Shown: positions 41,836 through 49,886 of the stretch, in pieces
Position numbering within the stretch: position 1 is the stretch's first letter
How the letters are laid out: each line of letters begins with the position of its first letter
Assembly (NCBI GenBank): GCA_016716625.1
Contig: JADJVJ010000006.1
Span: 124,001-188,000 of the forward strand
Reading direction: 5' to 3'
Length of the DNA: 64,000 nucleotides
Source of the DNA: Nostocoides sp.
Lineage (GTDB): Bacteria; Actinomycetota; Actinomycetes; Actinomycetales; Dermatophilaceae
Program-made: the position numbers and the translations under genes
Notes under the pieces: model-generated
The model's input: the letters and a program-made list of their open reading frames with translations, nothing else
What the model was told of the DNA's origin: nothing
The model's database searches: none

Positions 41836-43923
41836 TTACCCCCGGCCATCGCTGTGGGCAAGGTCCCAGACCTCCACCCCGCCGACCTCGGTCGCCGGGC
41901 CGAGGAGCGCATCGAGGGAGACGCGCAGTGCATCGGCCTCGGGCCGCGGCGGGAGGACGACCACATCCACTCGGGCCTTCTCGAGCTCGGCGAGCAACTC
42001 GGCCCGCTGAGTTTCGCTGGGGGTGCGGCCCTGGCGATCCCCGGCGATCTCGGCGAGCCAGGTCGTCAACGGCGTCGCGGGAGCGCCATACGTGCCCTGC
42101 CCCGTGCCGCTGCCGTCCGGTCCAACGAAGTAGCCGCCGACGAGCGGGAAGCCCCGCCGGGCAACGGCCTGCCATTCCAGGGCGCGGGCATCCGAGATCG
42201 TCGGTGGGGGTACGACCAGGACCGACCCGTCCTCGACGTAGTCCCGCCAGAGCCCGTCAGCGAAGAATGCCGGGACACTCTCCCGGGGCCGGACGATGAG
42301 CGGCGTCGGGATGGCTTGGACGACGGCGACGGTGACCAGGACGGCGGCCACGACCGGACCGATGAGCGGCACGCCCGCGCGTTGGGACCGACGCAGGACT
42401 TCTTGAACCCCCAGGGCCAGGAGGGCACCGAAGGCGGGGATGACGATGAGGGTGAACCTCGTGGGGAGAATGTTCTCGACGATGGGCGCGTCTTCCAGAA
42501 ATGCCCAGAGGGACGGCACCCCGGCCGGGTTCTTTTCCCAGGTGACGGTCATCCCGAGGGACAGCCAGGTCGCCAGGATGATGACCGCGAGCAGGCCCCG
42601 CACGAGCGGGCGCCGACGCCAGAGCAGCACGATGACGAGGACACTGACGAGCCAGATGCCCACCCCGAAGAAGGCGTTCTCCTCGGTGCGGTTGAGCGCG
42701 AGCCTCCCGGCGGTCACGATGTCGGAACCCCAGGACATCGATGCCGTCGACCACAGGCTGGCCAGGTCATTACCCGCGTCCGGATGCCACACCTCGCGGT
42801 AGGACTGGGGCCCGTTGAACTGCCACCAGAGCGGGTAGCCGACGATGGCCAAGGCGACCGGGGCCCCGATGCCGAACACGGGGGCAAGCCGGACCAGCGA
42901 GAGCCGCCGGTGCGCGGCGTGGACAAGCCCGACGCACGCCATACCGATGGCGGCGAGCAGGAGTGGCTCCTCGCCGATGAGCACCTGCCAGGCGACGAGC
43001 AGGCCGACAACCACGCTGCGGATGACGATCTCTCGCCGGCCGCGTGCCTCGTGCACGGCCAGGGTGCGGTCGATGATGACCGGGATGAGGAAGCCGACCA
43101 CGAAGTTCGGGTGACCGTTGGCGTGCGAGATGACCCCGGGGGCGAACCCGCAGACCGCGCCGCCGACGAACGCGGCCGCCCGGCCGACCCCGAGGCGGCG
43201 GGCGAACAGCCGGTACCAGGCGAACGTCGTGAGCCCCAGACCCGCCCAGAGCAGCAGGACGAAGGTGACCGACGGCCCGGCGAGCGCCGTGATCGGGGTG
43301 AGCGGGACCCCCAGGCCGAGCATGGCCGCGTTGGCCATGAGGTTGACCCCAGCCGGGAAGTTCTGCAGGTCGGAGAAGAGCGGGTTGTCCAGGGCGAGGA
43401 CGTTGCCGGCGGTGACCGAGTAGTACCACTCGAAGGCTTGCTGGTCTTGGACCCCGAGGTAGAGGTAGCTTCCGGCCGGGTCCGCGAGCAGGTCGCGAAG
43501 CAGGTAACCGGCGAAGAGCGCGTATGCCGTGAGCGCACCGAGGTCGGCCCATCGTCCGCGTGCGGAGCGTCCGGACAGCTGCTCCACCTCCGGCTCCGCA
43601 GGCTCGAGCCCCGTGTCTTCACGATTGGGTGAGTCTGCTGCTGCTATGGCAGCAGCAGACTCACCCAATCGTGCGGGAGGGGCCGGAGGTGCGGGCGCGG
43701 GTTGGCCGCGGAGCTCGGCAAGGGCCGCGGCATTGCGATGTACCTGCTCCTCAAGACGGTCGAGGACGTCATCGACCTGCTCCATGCGGTATCCGCGCCA
43801 ACGGAGAGGGATCCCGTCGGCGGCGTCATGGGCAGCCACCGCCGCAAGCCGACCGGCACGCAGCCAGAGCGCGGCACCGGCAACGCCCCCGACGACCGCA
43901 AGGGTCAGCAGCGCCCAGATCAC
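41836..43923 (-). CDS. Polytopic membrane protein (glycosyltransferase-like) with DivIVA-like N-terminal module
   Basis: 695 residues in two parts. Residues 1-80 are a membrane helix (MIWALLTLAVVGGVAGAALWL) plus a DivIVA-like segment (LRWRGYRMEQVDDVLDRLEEQVHRNAAALAELRG), a small protein that is free-standing at 44356-44667. A linker encoded by a perfect hairpin (residues about 84-100, ARLGESAAAIAAADSPN) joins it to about twelve transmembrane helices and a soluble C-terminus (VPPPTISDARALEWQAVARRGFPLVGGYFVG). The latter resembles GT-C-type membrane glycosyltransferases, though I see no clear catalytic motif. GTG start overlapping the SRPBCC stop (GTGA). Confidence 0.7.
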   Translation of the reverse strand: MIWALLTLAVVGGVAGAALWLRAGRLAAVAAHDAADGIPLRWRGYRMEQVDDVLDRLEEQVHRNAAALAELRGQPAPAPPAPPARLGESAAAIAAADSPNREDTGLEPAEPEVEQLSGRSARGRWADLGALTAYALFAGYLLRDLLADPAGSYLYLGVQDQQAFEWYYSVTAGNVLALDNPLFSDLQNFPAGVNLMANAAMLGLGVPLTPITALAGPSVTFVLLLWAGLGLTTFAWYRLFARRLGVGRAAAFVGGAVCGFAPGVISHANGHPNFVVGFLIPVIIDRTLAVHEARGRREIVIRSVVVGLLVAWQVLIGEEPLLLAAIGMACVGLVHAAHRRLSLVRLAPVFGIGAPVALAIVGYPLWWQFNGPQSYREVWHPDAGNDLASLWSTASMSWGSDIVTAGRLALNRTEENAFFGVGIWLVSVLVIVLLWRRRPLVRGLLAVIILATWLSLGMTVTWEKNPAGVPSLWAFLEDAPIVENILPTRFTLIVIPAFGALLALGVQEVLRRSQRAGVPLIGPVVAAVLVTVAVVQAIPTPLIVRPRESVPAFFADGLWRDYVEDGSVLVVPPPTISDARALEWQAVARRGFPLVGGYFVGPDGSGTGQGTYGAPATPLTTWLAEIAGDRQGRTPSETQRAELLAELEKARVDVVVLPPRPEADALRVSLDALLGPATEVGGVEVWDLAHSDGRG
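43621..43672. repeat. 24-bp perfect hairpin inside a coding region
   Basis: Arms 43621-43644 and 43649-43672 (left arm starts ACGATTGGGTGAGTCTGC) are exact complements around a TATG loop. It is translated as the linker between the two parts of the membrane protein. The arm shares GATYGG(G)TGAGTNTGCYG with the palindrome at 17840-17893. Confidence 0.85.
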
Positions 43924-44354
43924 GGCAGCGACTCACCCGGCAGCGACCCAAGGAGGGCGTCCAGGACCCCCGCGAAGAGTCGGGGGCCGGCCACATCACC
44001 GAGGCCCGCGGTGACCCGGCGGGCCCCCCGAAGCCACAGCTCCTCATGCCAGGTCACGTGACTGCCCTGGCCGTGGGGTTCGACAGTGATCTCGGCCCAC
44101 CCGGCGAGCAGCCGGCCGGTCTTGACGATCCGCAGCACCCGCGGGGGTTCCCACCGGGTGACGAGCATGGCGTCGACGAAGCCCACGGGCCCCAGGGCGG
44201 TACGGGCCCGCACCTCCGCGCCGAGGCGTACCCCGCTCTCAGGAACAGCGACCGTCGTGAGGGGTACGTGCTGCGTGTGTCGGGCAAGGTCACTCACCCG
44301 GCGCCACACGTCCCCGGGGGCTGCGCTCGTGGTCCGGGTCACGGTGAAGGCCAT
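43920..44354 (-). CDS. SRPBCC-family (polyketide cyclase/dehydrase-like) protein
   Basis: 144 residues of the START/SRPBCC ligand-binding fold: FTVTRTTSAAPGDVWRRVSDLARHTQHVP at the N-terminus, then LVTRWEPPRVLRIVKTGRLLAGWAEITVEPHGQGSHVTWHEEL and a C-terminal helix. Ligand unknown. One base downstream of the DivIVA-like gene and overlapping the polytopic membrane protein gene; the four genes 45384 to 41836 probably form one operon. Confidence 0.78.
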   Translation of the reverse strand: MAFTVTRTTSAAPGDVWRRVSDLARHTQHVPLTTVAVPESGVRLGAEVRARTALGPVGFVDAMLVTRWEPPRVLRIVKTGRLLAGWAEITVEPHGQGSHVTWHEELWLRGARRVTAGLGDVAGPRLFAGVLDALLGSLPGESLP

Positions 44355-44355
44355 C

Positions 44356-44667
44356 TCAGCGCTCCTGCTCGGAATCCATAGCCGAGCGGCGCACGTCCGC
44401 GAACTCGGCGAGTTCGGCCTCCTGCCGACGCAGCACACCCTCAAGGCGGTCCAGTTCGTCGTCGACGGCCTCGATGTCGTACCCGCGGGAGGCGGTGTCG
44501 AACCGCAGCAGCGGCACATCCGCCGCCTTCGGCTCCTGAGGCAATCCCGGGTCCGGCTGCGACCTAACCGGCGCCGGCATGGCATCCGGGGTGATCGTCC
44601 CCGAGACGACCAAGCGGATGACCACAACCACCGCAACCGCCACGACGGCGAGGACGACCCAGACCAC
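44356..44667 (-). CDS. Small membrane protein with DivIVA-like domain
   Basis: 103 residues. An N-terminal transmembrane helix (VWVVLAVVAVAVVVVIRLVV) is followed by a Pro-rich linker and the DivIVA-like segment FDTASRGYDIEAVDDELDRLEGVLRRQEAELAEF, predicted coiled coil. It is paralogous to the N-terminus of the protein encoded at 41836-43923 (shared GY-x-x-E-x-VDD-x-LDRLE). Resembles Rv1209 by size and position. Polar-growth or septum roles of DivIVA are not demonstrable here. GTG start with TAGGAT 6 nt upstream. Confidence 0.72.
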   Translation of the reverse strand: MVWVVLAVVAVAVVVVIRLVVSGTITPDAMPAPVRSQPDPGLPQEPKAADVPLLRFDTASRGYDIEAVDDELDRLEGVLRRQEAELAEFADVRRSAMDSEQER

Positions 44668-44673
44668 GACGCG

Positions 44674-44679
44674 ATCCTA
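44674..44679 (-). promoter_or_regulatory. Leaderless-type -10 box of the DivIVA-like gene
   Basis: TAGGAT on the minus strand, ending 6 nt before the GTG; it overlaps the end of the LOG gene. Confidence 0.45.
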
Positions 44680-45384
44680 CGGGTGGTCGCTGGCAACGAT
44701 CGTGGCGACCGCCTCGTCGACGTCATCGGTCACCGTGACGATGTCGAGGTCGGTAGCACTGATGGTCCGGGCCGGGACCGCGGTGTCCCGCAGCCATGCC
44801 AGCAGCGGGCCCCAGTAGGCCGACCCGAGCAGGACGATCGGGAACGACACCTTGCCCGTCTGCACCAGGGTCACCGCCTCGAAGAGCTCATCGAGGGTGC
44901 CCAGGCCACCGGGCAGCACGACGAATCCCCGGGCGTACTTGATGAACATGGTTTTGCGGATGAAGAAGTAGCGGAAGTTGACGCCGAGGTCCACATACGG
45001 GTTGAGCCCGCTCTCGAAGGGGAGCTCGATCCCCAGCCCGACACTGAGCCCACCCGCCTCGAGAGCGCCCTTGTTCGCGGCCTCCATGGCGCCCGGACCA
45101 CCACCGGTGATGACGGCATACCCGGCCTCGACGAGTGCGGCCCCGACCCGCTCGGCCAGCCCATAGTTCGGGTCGTTCGGCTGGGTCCGCGCGGACCCGA
45201 AGACACTCACGGCCGGCCCGAGTTCGGCCAGCGCCCCGAAGCCCTCGACGAACTCGCTCTGAATCCGCAGCACCCGCCACGGGTCGGTGTGCACCCAATC
45301 CCCGGGCGTGCGCGAGTCGAGGAGGCGGGAGTCCGCGGTCGAGCCCGCGGAGTTGCGCCGCCAGCCGTACGTCGAGTCGTTCAT
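44677..45384 (-). CDS. LOG family protein (nucleoside 5'-monophosphate phosphoribohydrolase)
   Basis: 235 residues, Rossmann fold of the lysine-decarboxylase-like LOG family. VSVFGSARTQPNDPNYGLAERVGAALVEAGYAVITGGGPGAMEAANKGA, and the signature VVLPGGLGTLDELFEAVTLVQTGK with PGGxGTxxE. The family hydrolyses cytokinin-type nucleotides or AMP. Matches Rv1205 in context. ATG at 45384 with TACGAT 6 nt upstream. Confidence 0.9.
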   Translation of the reverse strand: MNDSTYGWRRNSAGSTADSRLLDSRTPGDWVHTDPWRVLRIQSEFVEGFGALAELGPAVSVFGSARTQPNDPNYGLAERVGAALVEAGYAVITGGGPGAMEAANKGALEAGGLSVGLGIELPFESGLNPYVDLGVNFRYFFIRKTMFIKYARGFVVLPGGLGTLDELFEAVTLVQTGKVSFPIVLLGSAYWGPLLAWLRDTAVPARTISATDLDIVTVTDDVDEAVATIVASDHP

Positions 45385-45390
45385 CGCCCG

Positions 45391-45396
45391 ATCGTA
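45391..45396 (-). promoter_or_regulatory. Leaderless-type -10 box of the LOG gene
   Basis: TACGAT on the minus strand, ending 6 nt before the ATG. Confidence 0.5.
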
Positions 45397-45432
45397 TGCC
45401 GCCGCGACGCCACCCTTGACCCGCCGCTCGGC

Positions 45433-46521
45433 TCAGGTGAGCCAGCGCAGCAGGGCCGCCTCGCACGCGGCGTACTGCTCGACCGGGCACTGCTCGTCGT
45501 CCATGTGCGCCAGGTTGGGGTCCCCGGGGCCGAAGTTCACCGCAGGTACCCCCATCGCCGAGAACCGCGCGACATCGGTCCACCCCTGCTTGGCGGTGAC
45601 CTCCACCCCCAACGCCTCGACGAAGGCCTGTGCGGCCGGCAGGTGCAGACCCGGGCGGGCACCCCCGGCGTTGTCGACGATGGCGACCTCGAACCCGGCG
45701 AACACCTCCCGAACATGGGCCTCGGCCTGCGCCTCGGACATCGAGGGGGCGTAACGGTAGTTCACCGTGACGACGCACCGGTCGGGGATGACGTTGCCGG
45801 CGATGCCCCCGCTGATCAGGACGGCGTTGAGCGCCTCCCGGTACTCCAGACCATCGACCTCGACGGTGCGTGCCTGGTATGCCGTGAGCCGGCGGAGGAT
45901 CTCGCCAGCGTCGTGAATGGCGTTGTGCCCCTTCCACGGACGCGCCGAGTGCGCGGCGATGCCCTTGGTCGACACCTCGGCCCGCAGGGTGCCCTTGCAG
46001 CCACCCTCGACCTGGGCATCGGTCGGCTCGAGGAGGACCGCGAAATCGGCGTCGGCGATGAGGTCCGGCCGCTGCTGCTCGATGTGCAGCAGCCCGTTGT
46101 ACTGGCTGTCGATCTCTTCGGCCTCGTAGAAGACGAAGGTGATGTCCCGGTTCGGCGTGGCGAGCTCGCGAGCAACCCGCAACTGAACCGCGACTCCGCC
46201 CTTCATGTCGACCGTGCCGCGCCCCCAAAGGACCTCCCCGGCCGGTCCGGGCACGCGGCGGGTCGGCAGGTTCACCGGGTCGGAGGTGAGCGGGACGGTG
46301 TCGATGTGCCCGGCAAGGACCACCCGTTCGGCGCGGCCGAGGTCGGTGCGGGCGACGAGGGTGTTACCCAGGCGGGTCACCGTGAGGTGGTCCAGAGCGG
46401 CCAAGGCCGCCTCGATGGCGTCGGCGAGGGCAGCCTCGGCCAGGCTTACCGATGCGATGTCGCAGATCGCGGCGGTGAGCGTGGTGGCGTCCAGGGACAG
46501 GTCAAGGCGGGCACTCGGCAT
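45433..46521 (-). CDS. dapE: Succinyl-diaminopimelate desuccinylase
   Basis: 362-residue M20-family zinc hydrolase of lysine/meso-DAP synthesis. VVLAGHIDTVPL (His/Asp ligands), GRGTVDMKGGVAV, FVFYEAEEIDSQYNGL (catalytic Glu pair), LLEPTDAQVEGGCKGTLRAEV and NFGPGDPNLAHMDDEQC (His ligand). It acts after DapD and DapC, both encoded nearby. ATG at 46521 with TAGGGT 6 nt upstream. Confidence 0.93.
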   Translation of the reverse strand: MPSARLDLSLDATTLTAAICDIASVSLAEAALADAIEAALAALDHLTVTRLGNTLVARTDLGRAERVVLAGHIDTVPLTSDPVNLPTRRVPGPAGEVLWGRGTVDMKGGVAVQLRVARELATPNRDITFVFYEAEEIDSQYNGLLHIEQQRPDLIADADFAVLLEPTDAQVEGGCKGTLRAEVSTKGIAAHSARPWKGHNAIHDAGEILRRLTAYQARTVEVDGLEYREALNAVLISGGIAGNVIPDRCVVTVNYRYAPSMSEAQAEAHVREVFAGFEVAIVDNAGGARPGLHLPAAQAFVEALGVEVTAKQGWTDVARFSAMGVPAVNFGPGDPNLAHMDDEQCPVEQYAACEAALLRWLT

Positions 46522-46527
46522 ACGCCA

Positions 46528-46533
46528 ACCCTA
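46528..46533 (-). promoter_or_regulatory. Leaderless-type -10 box of dapE
   Basis: TAGGGT on the minus strand, ending 6 nt before the ATG. Confidence 0.5.
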
Positions 46534-46556
46534 GGAGGTCGGCGCCTGCGACAATG

Positions 46557-47444
46557 TCAGGACGCCAGCGTGATCCGAACGGTTCCCACCGGGATGGCGC
46601 TCGGCGCGTCCTGCCACCCGTAGGCCGACCGCTCCAGCGCCCGGGTCCACACCCGGTCCCCGACCTGCACGGACACCACGCCGGTCTCCTTGGCCCGGGC
46701 CACCGCCCACTGCCCGACCGACCACGCCAAGTCCTTCTCCACCGCGCTGACGGTGACGACCGACCCCGCCGCCCGGCCCTTGAGGGCGTGATCGGCGGCC
46801 AGCAAGGAGAGCAGCAGGCCGGGGCTGGGGGTCCCCTCGACGTCTGCCAGGGCGCATCCGAAGGCCGCCGGAGTCTGCCCGGAGAGCGCGGAGGCGGTGG
46901 CCCGGGCCTGGGCCTCGTGCTGGGCGTAGGCGGAGCCGTCCGCGGAGCGCTGCACCTCCTGAGCCGCGACCGCGATCTCCAGGTCGCGGTATCCCTTGAC
47001 CTTCTCGAGGGCGTCATAGAACTTGTTCGTCGAATACTCCGGGTTCATGATCTGCTCGACGGTCCCCCAGCCCTGGCTCGGTCGCTGTTGGAAGAGCCCG
47101 ACGGAGTCCCGGTCGCCGAAGCGGATGTTGCGCACCTTGGACTCCTGCATGGCGGTCGCGAGCGCGATCGAGGCCGCCCGGGGCGGCAGCCCGCGACGCC
47201 CTCCGATGGCCGTGATGACCGCCGCGTTGCTCGCCTGGTCGGTGGCCCAGGTGAAGGTCTGTGAGTTGACCGTCACCGAACACCCCTCGCTCACCCCGGT
47301 CGCCAACTGCCGGTATGCCGTCCAGCCACCTACTCCGACCGCCCCGGCGAGGCCGAGCAAGAGGAACCGGCGCAGCAGCAGGCGACCCCGGCTCGGGGGT
47401 TGCTCCTCGGCGAGGGTCAACCCTGCGTGAAGGGTGCGGGGCAT
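46557..47444 (-). CDS. Membrane-anchored protein with lysozyme-like region, uncharacterised
   Basis: 295 residues. One N-terminal transmembrane helix (about 26-44), then an extracytoplasmic domain. The segment AASIALATAMQESKVRNIRFGDRDSVGLFQQRPSQGWGTVEQIMNPEYSTNKFYDALEKV resembles the fold around the catalytic Glu of lysozyme-like transglycosylases (Glu in QESK), so a peptidoglycan role is plausible but unproven. The C-terminal half is unassigned. AAGGA lies about 10 nt before the ATG. Confidence 0.65.
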   Translation of the reverse strand: MPRTLHAGLTLAEEQPPSRGRLLLRRFLLLGLAGAVGVGGWTAYRQLATGVSEGCSVTVNSQTFTWATDQASNAAVITAIGGRRGLPPRAASIALATAMQESKVRNIRFGDRDSVGLFQQRPSQGWGTVEQIMNPEYSTNKFYDALEKVKGYRDLEIAVAAQEVQRSADGSAYAQHEAQARATASALSGQTPAAFGCALADVEGTPSPGLLLSLLAADHALKGRAAGSVVTVSAVEKDLAWSVGQWAVARAKETGVVSVQVGDRVWTRALERSAYGWQDAPSAIPVGTVRITLAS

Positions 47445-47471
47445 GACAGGTGAATCCTTGGGTCGGGCCGC

Positions 47472-48407
47472 TCAGTCGTTGGCGTGCAAGGCCGAGTTGA
47501 GGACGATGCCGTGACCATCCCGAGGTCGAGCCTGGACCGCCCCGGTGACCGAGTTGCGGAGGAAGAGTAGGGCGTCCTGACCGGAGAGTTCGCGAGCCTT
47601 GGCCACGCTCCCGTCCGGCAGGGTCACCTTGGTACCGGCCGTGAGATAGAGACCGGCCTCGACGACGCAGTCGTCACCGAGGGCGATCCCGAGCCCGGAC
47701 TCGGCACCGAGGAGACAACGTTCCCCGATCCGCACCCGTTCCGTGCCGCCACCGGAGAGGGTGCCCATGGTGGAGGCGCCGCCGCCGATATCGGAACCGT
47801 CGCCGACGACGACGCCCTGGCTGATCCGGCCCTCGACCATCGAGGCCCCGAGGGTGCCGGCGTTGAAGTTGACGAACCCCTCATGCATGACGGTCGTGCC
47901 GCTGGCCAGGTGCGCGCCGAGCCGCACCCGGTCCGCGTCGGCGATCCGGACCCCGCTCGGCACGACGTAATCGACCATCCGTGGGAACTTGTCCACCCCG
48001 TAAATGGTGACCGACCCAGAGCGCAGCAGCCGGGCCCGGGTCACCTCGAAACCCTCGGGGGCGCACGGTCCGCGGCTGGTCCACACCACGTTGGGCAGCA
48101 CCCCGAAAATGCCGTCGAGCGAGATCGAGTTCGGGGTGACCAGACGGTGGCTCAGCAGGTGCAGGCGCAGGTAGGCGTCCACGGTGTCCGCGGGGGCTGC
48201 GGCGAGGTCGATCTGCACGGTGCGCACCTCGCGGCGGACCGCGCGCTCAGGGTCGGCGCCGGCGAGGGCGCTCAGGTCCGCAGGGGCTTCGGTGTCGGCC
48301 TCGGACGGTGCTGCCCCCAGCGCCGGGGCGGGGAACCAGGCGTCGAGGACGACATTGGAGTCGGTGACGGTGACGAGGGCGCAGCCATGGGCGAGGCGGG
48401 ACGGCAT
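47472..48407 (-). CDS. dapD: Tetrahydrodipicolinate N-succinyltransferase
   Basis: 311 residues, trimeric left-handed beta-helix acyltransferase of the succinylase DAP pathway. The hexapeptide repeats are visible (SGVRIADADRVRLGAHLASGTTVMHEGFVNFNAGTLGASMVEGRISQGVVVGDGSDIGGGAS). RVRIGERCLLGAESGLGIALGDDCVVEAGLYLTAGT completes them. Length and sequence fit the actinobacterial DapD type. ATG at 48407 is chosen because TAGGGT ends 7 nt upstream; the frame extends further but without homology. Confidence 0.92.
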   Translation of the reverse strand: MPSRLAHGCALVTVTDSNVVLDAWFPAPALGAAPSEADTEAPADLSALAGADPERAVRREVRTVQIDLAAAPADTVDAYLRLHLLSHRLVTPNSISLDGIFGVLPNVVWTSRGPCAPEGFEVTRARLLRSGSVTIYGVDKFPRMVDYVVPSGVRIADADRVRLGAHLASGTTVMHEGFVNFNAGTLGASMVEGRISQGVVVGDGSDIGGGASTMGTLSGGGTERVRIGERCLLGAESGLGIALGDDCVVEAGLYLTAGTKVTLPDGSVAKARELSGQDALLFLRNSVTGAVQARPRDGHGIVLNSALHAND

Positions 48408-48414
48408 ACGCCCC

Positions 48415-48420
48415 ACCCTA
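48415..48420 (-). promoter_or_regulatory. Leaderless-type -10 box of dapD
   Basis: TAGGGT on the minus strand, ending 7 nt before the ATG. Confidence 0.5.
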
Positions 48421-48450
48421 CGACGACCCGCCGATCGGACGAGGACGCGC

Positions 48451-49743
48451 TCAGCGAGCGTCGATGGGCACGTAGTCGCGCTTGACCTCGCCGATGTAGA
48501 CCTGGCGGGGCCGGCCGATCTTCGTCGACGGATCGGCAATCATCTCGCGCCACTGGGCGATCCACCCCGGGAGCCGACCGAGGGCGAAGAGCACGGTGAA
48601 CATCCGAGTCGGGAAGCCCATCGCCTTGTAGATCAGCCCGGTGTAGAAGTCCACGTTCGGGTAGAGCTTGCGCTCGACGAAGTAGTCATCCTTCACCGCG
48701 ATGTCCTCCAGGCGCATGGCGATGTCGAGGAGTTCGTCCTTGCCGCCGAGCTTGTCGAGGATGGTGTGCGCGGTCTGCTTGATGATCGCCGCACGCGGGT
48801 CGTAGTTCTTGTACACCCGGTGGCCGAAGCCCATGAGCCGGACCCCGTCCTCCTTGGCCTTGACCTTGCGCATGAACTCGTCCGTCGAGTACTCCGCCTT
48901 GTGGATCCGTTCGAGCATCTCCAGGACCGCCTGGTTCGCGCCGCCATGCAGCGGCCCGAAGAGGGCGTTGATCCCCGCGGAGATCGAGGCGAAGAGGTTG
49001 GCGTGCGAGGACCCGACGAGCCGGACCGTGGAGGTGGAGCAGTTCTGCTCGTGGTCGGCGTGCAGCAGCAGCAGCAGGTCCAAGGCGCGAACCAACTCGG
49101 GGTCGGGCACATAATCCTGCGCGGGGACCCCGAAGGTCATCCGCAGGAAGTTCTCGGTAAGCGAGAGGTTGTTGTCCGGGTAGAGGAAGGGCTGGCCGAT
49201 CGACTTCTTGTAGGCGTAGGCCGCGATCGTCGGAAGTTTGGCGAGCAACCGGATCGTGGAGATCTCCACCTGCTGCGGGTCGAACGGGTCCAGGCTGTCC
49301 TGATAGAACGTCGAGAGCGCCGAGACCGCCGAGGACAGCACCGGCATCGGGTGGGCGTCGCGGGGAAACCCGGAGAAGAAGTTCTTGAGGTCCTCGTGGA
49401 GCATCGTGTGCTGGCCGATGTTGCGTTCGAAGGCCGCCAGTTCGCTCGCTGTCGGCAAGGCGCCGTAGATGAGCAGGTAAGAGGTCTCGAGGAAGGTCGA
49501 CTGCTTGGCGAGCTGCTCGATGGGGTAACCGCGGTACCGCAGGATGCCGACGTCACCGTCGATGTAGGTGATCGCCGAGGTGCAGCTCGCGGTGTTGGTG
49601 AAGCCGCCGTCGAGGGTGACGTTGCCGGTCTGTTTGAGCAGCGCGGAGATGTCGTAGCCGCTGTTGCCCTCGGTCGCCGGGACGAGCCTGAGGTCGAGGG
49701 AGGTCTCCCCGGCCGACAGCGTGGCAGCGGTCTCGTTCGTCAT
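48451..49743 (-). CDS. gltA: Citrate synthase (hexameric type II)
   Basis: 430 residues, condensing acetyl-CoA and oxaloacetate. Family blocks: GDVGILRYRGYPIEQLAKQSTFLE, LLLLHADHEQNCSTSTVRLVGSSHAN (catalytic His), GALFGPLHGGANQAV-like (NALFGPLHGGANQAVLEML; His), and VRLMGFGHRVYKNYDPRA with the catalytic Asp in PNVDFYTGL. GGAGGA precedes ATG 49743. A conventional promoter lies about 40 bases upstream, so unlike most neighbours it has a leader. Confidence 0.94.
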   Translation of the reverse strand: MTNETAATLSAGETSLDLRLVPATEGNSGYDISALLKQTGNVTLDGGFTNTASCTSAITYIDGDVGILRYRGYPIEQLAKQSTFLETSYLLIYGALPTASELAAFERNIGQHTMLHEDLKNFFSGFPRDAHPMPVLSSAVSALSTFYQDSLDPFDPQQVEISTIRLLAKLPTIAAYAYKKSIGQPFLYPDNNLSLTENFLRMTFGVPAQDYVPDPELVRALDLLLLLHADHEQNCSTSTVRLVGSSHANLFASISAGINALFGPLHGGANQAVLEMLERIHKAEYSTDEFMRKVKAKEDGVRLMGFGHRVYKNYDPRAAIIKQTAHTILDKLGGKDELLDIAMRLEDIAVKDDYFVERKLYPNVDFYTGLIYKAMGFPTRMFTVLFALGRLPGWIAQWREMIADPSTKIGRPRQVYIGEVKRDYVPIDAR

Positions 49744-49784
49744 GACGGCATCGTCCTCCGGGTGGGCTGCGCGGGTCGTGCTCG

Positions 49785-49814
49785 ACCCTACTTGCTCTCT
49801 CGCCGGCCACCCAA
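49785..49814 (-). promoter_or_regulatory. Candidate promoter of gltA
   Basis: On the minus strand, TTGGGT (49809-49814) and TAGGGT (49785-49790) are separated by 18 bp. The remaining leader ends in a GGAGGA site. Confidence 0.4.
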
Positions 49815-49886
49815 CCCGCTCAGGGCGGGTATGCCGTCCACCGGTCGCCTGATAGCGCCGAGCGGACGCTGCCCGCCGATCGGTGA

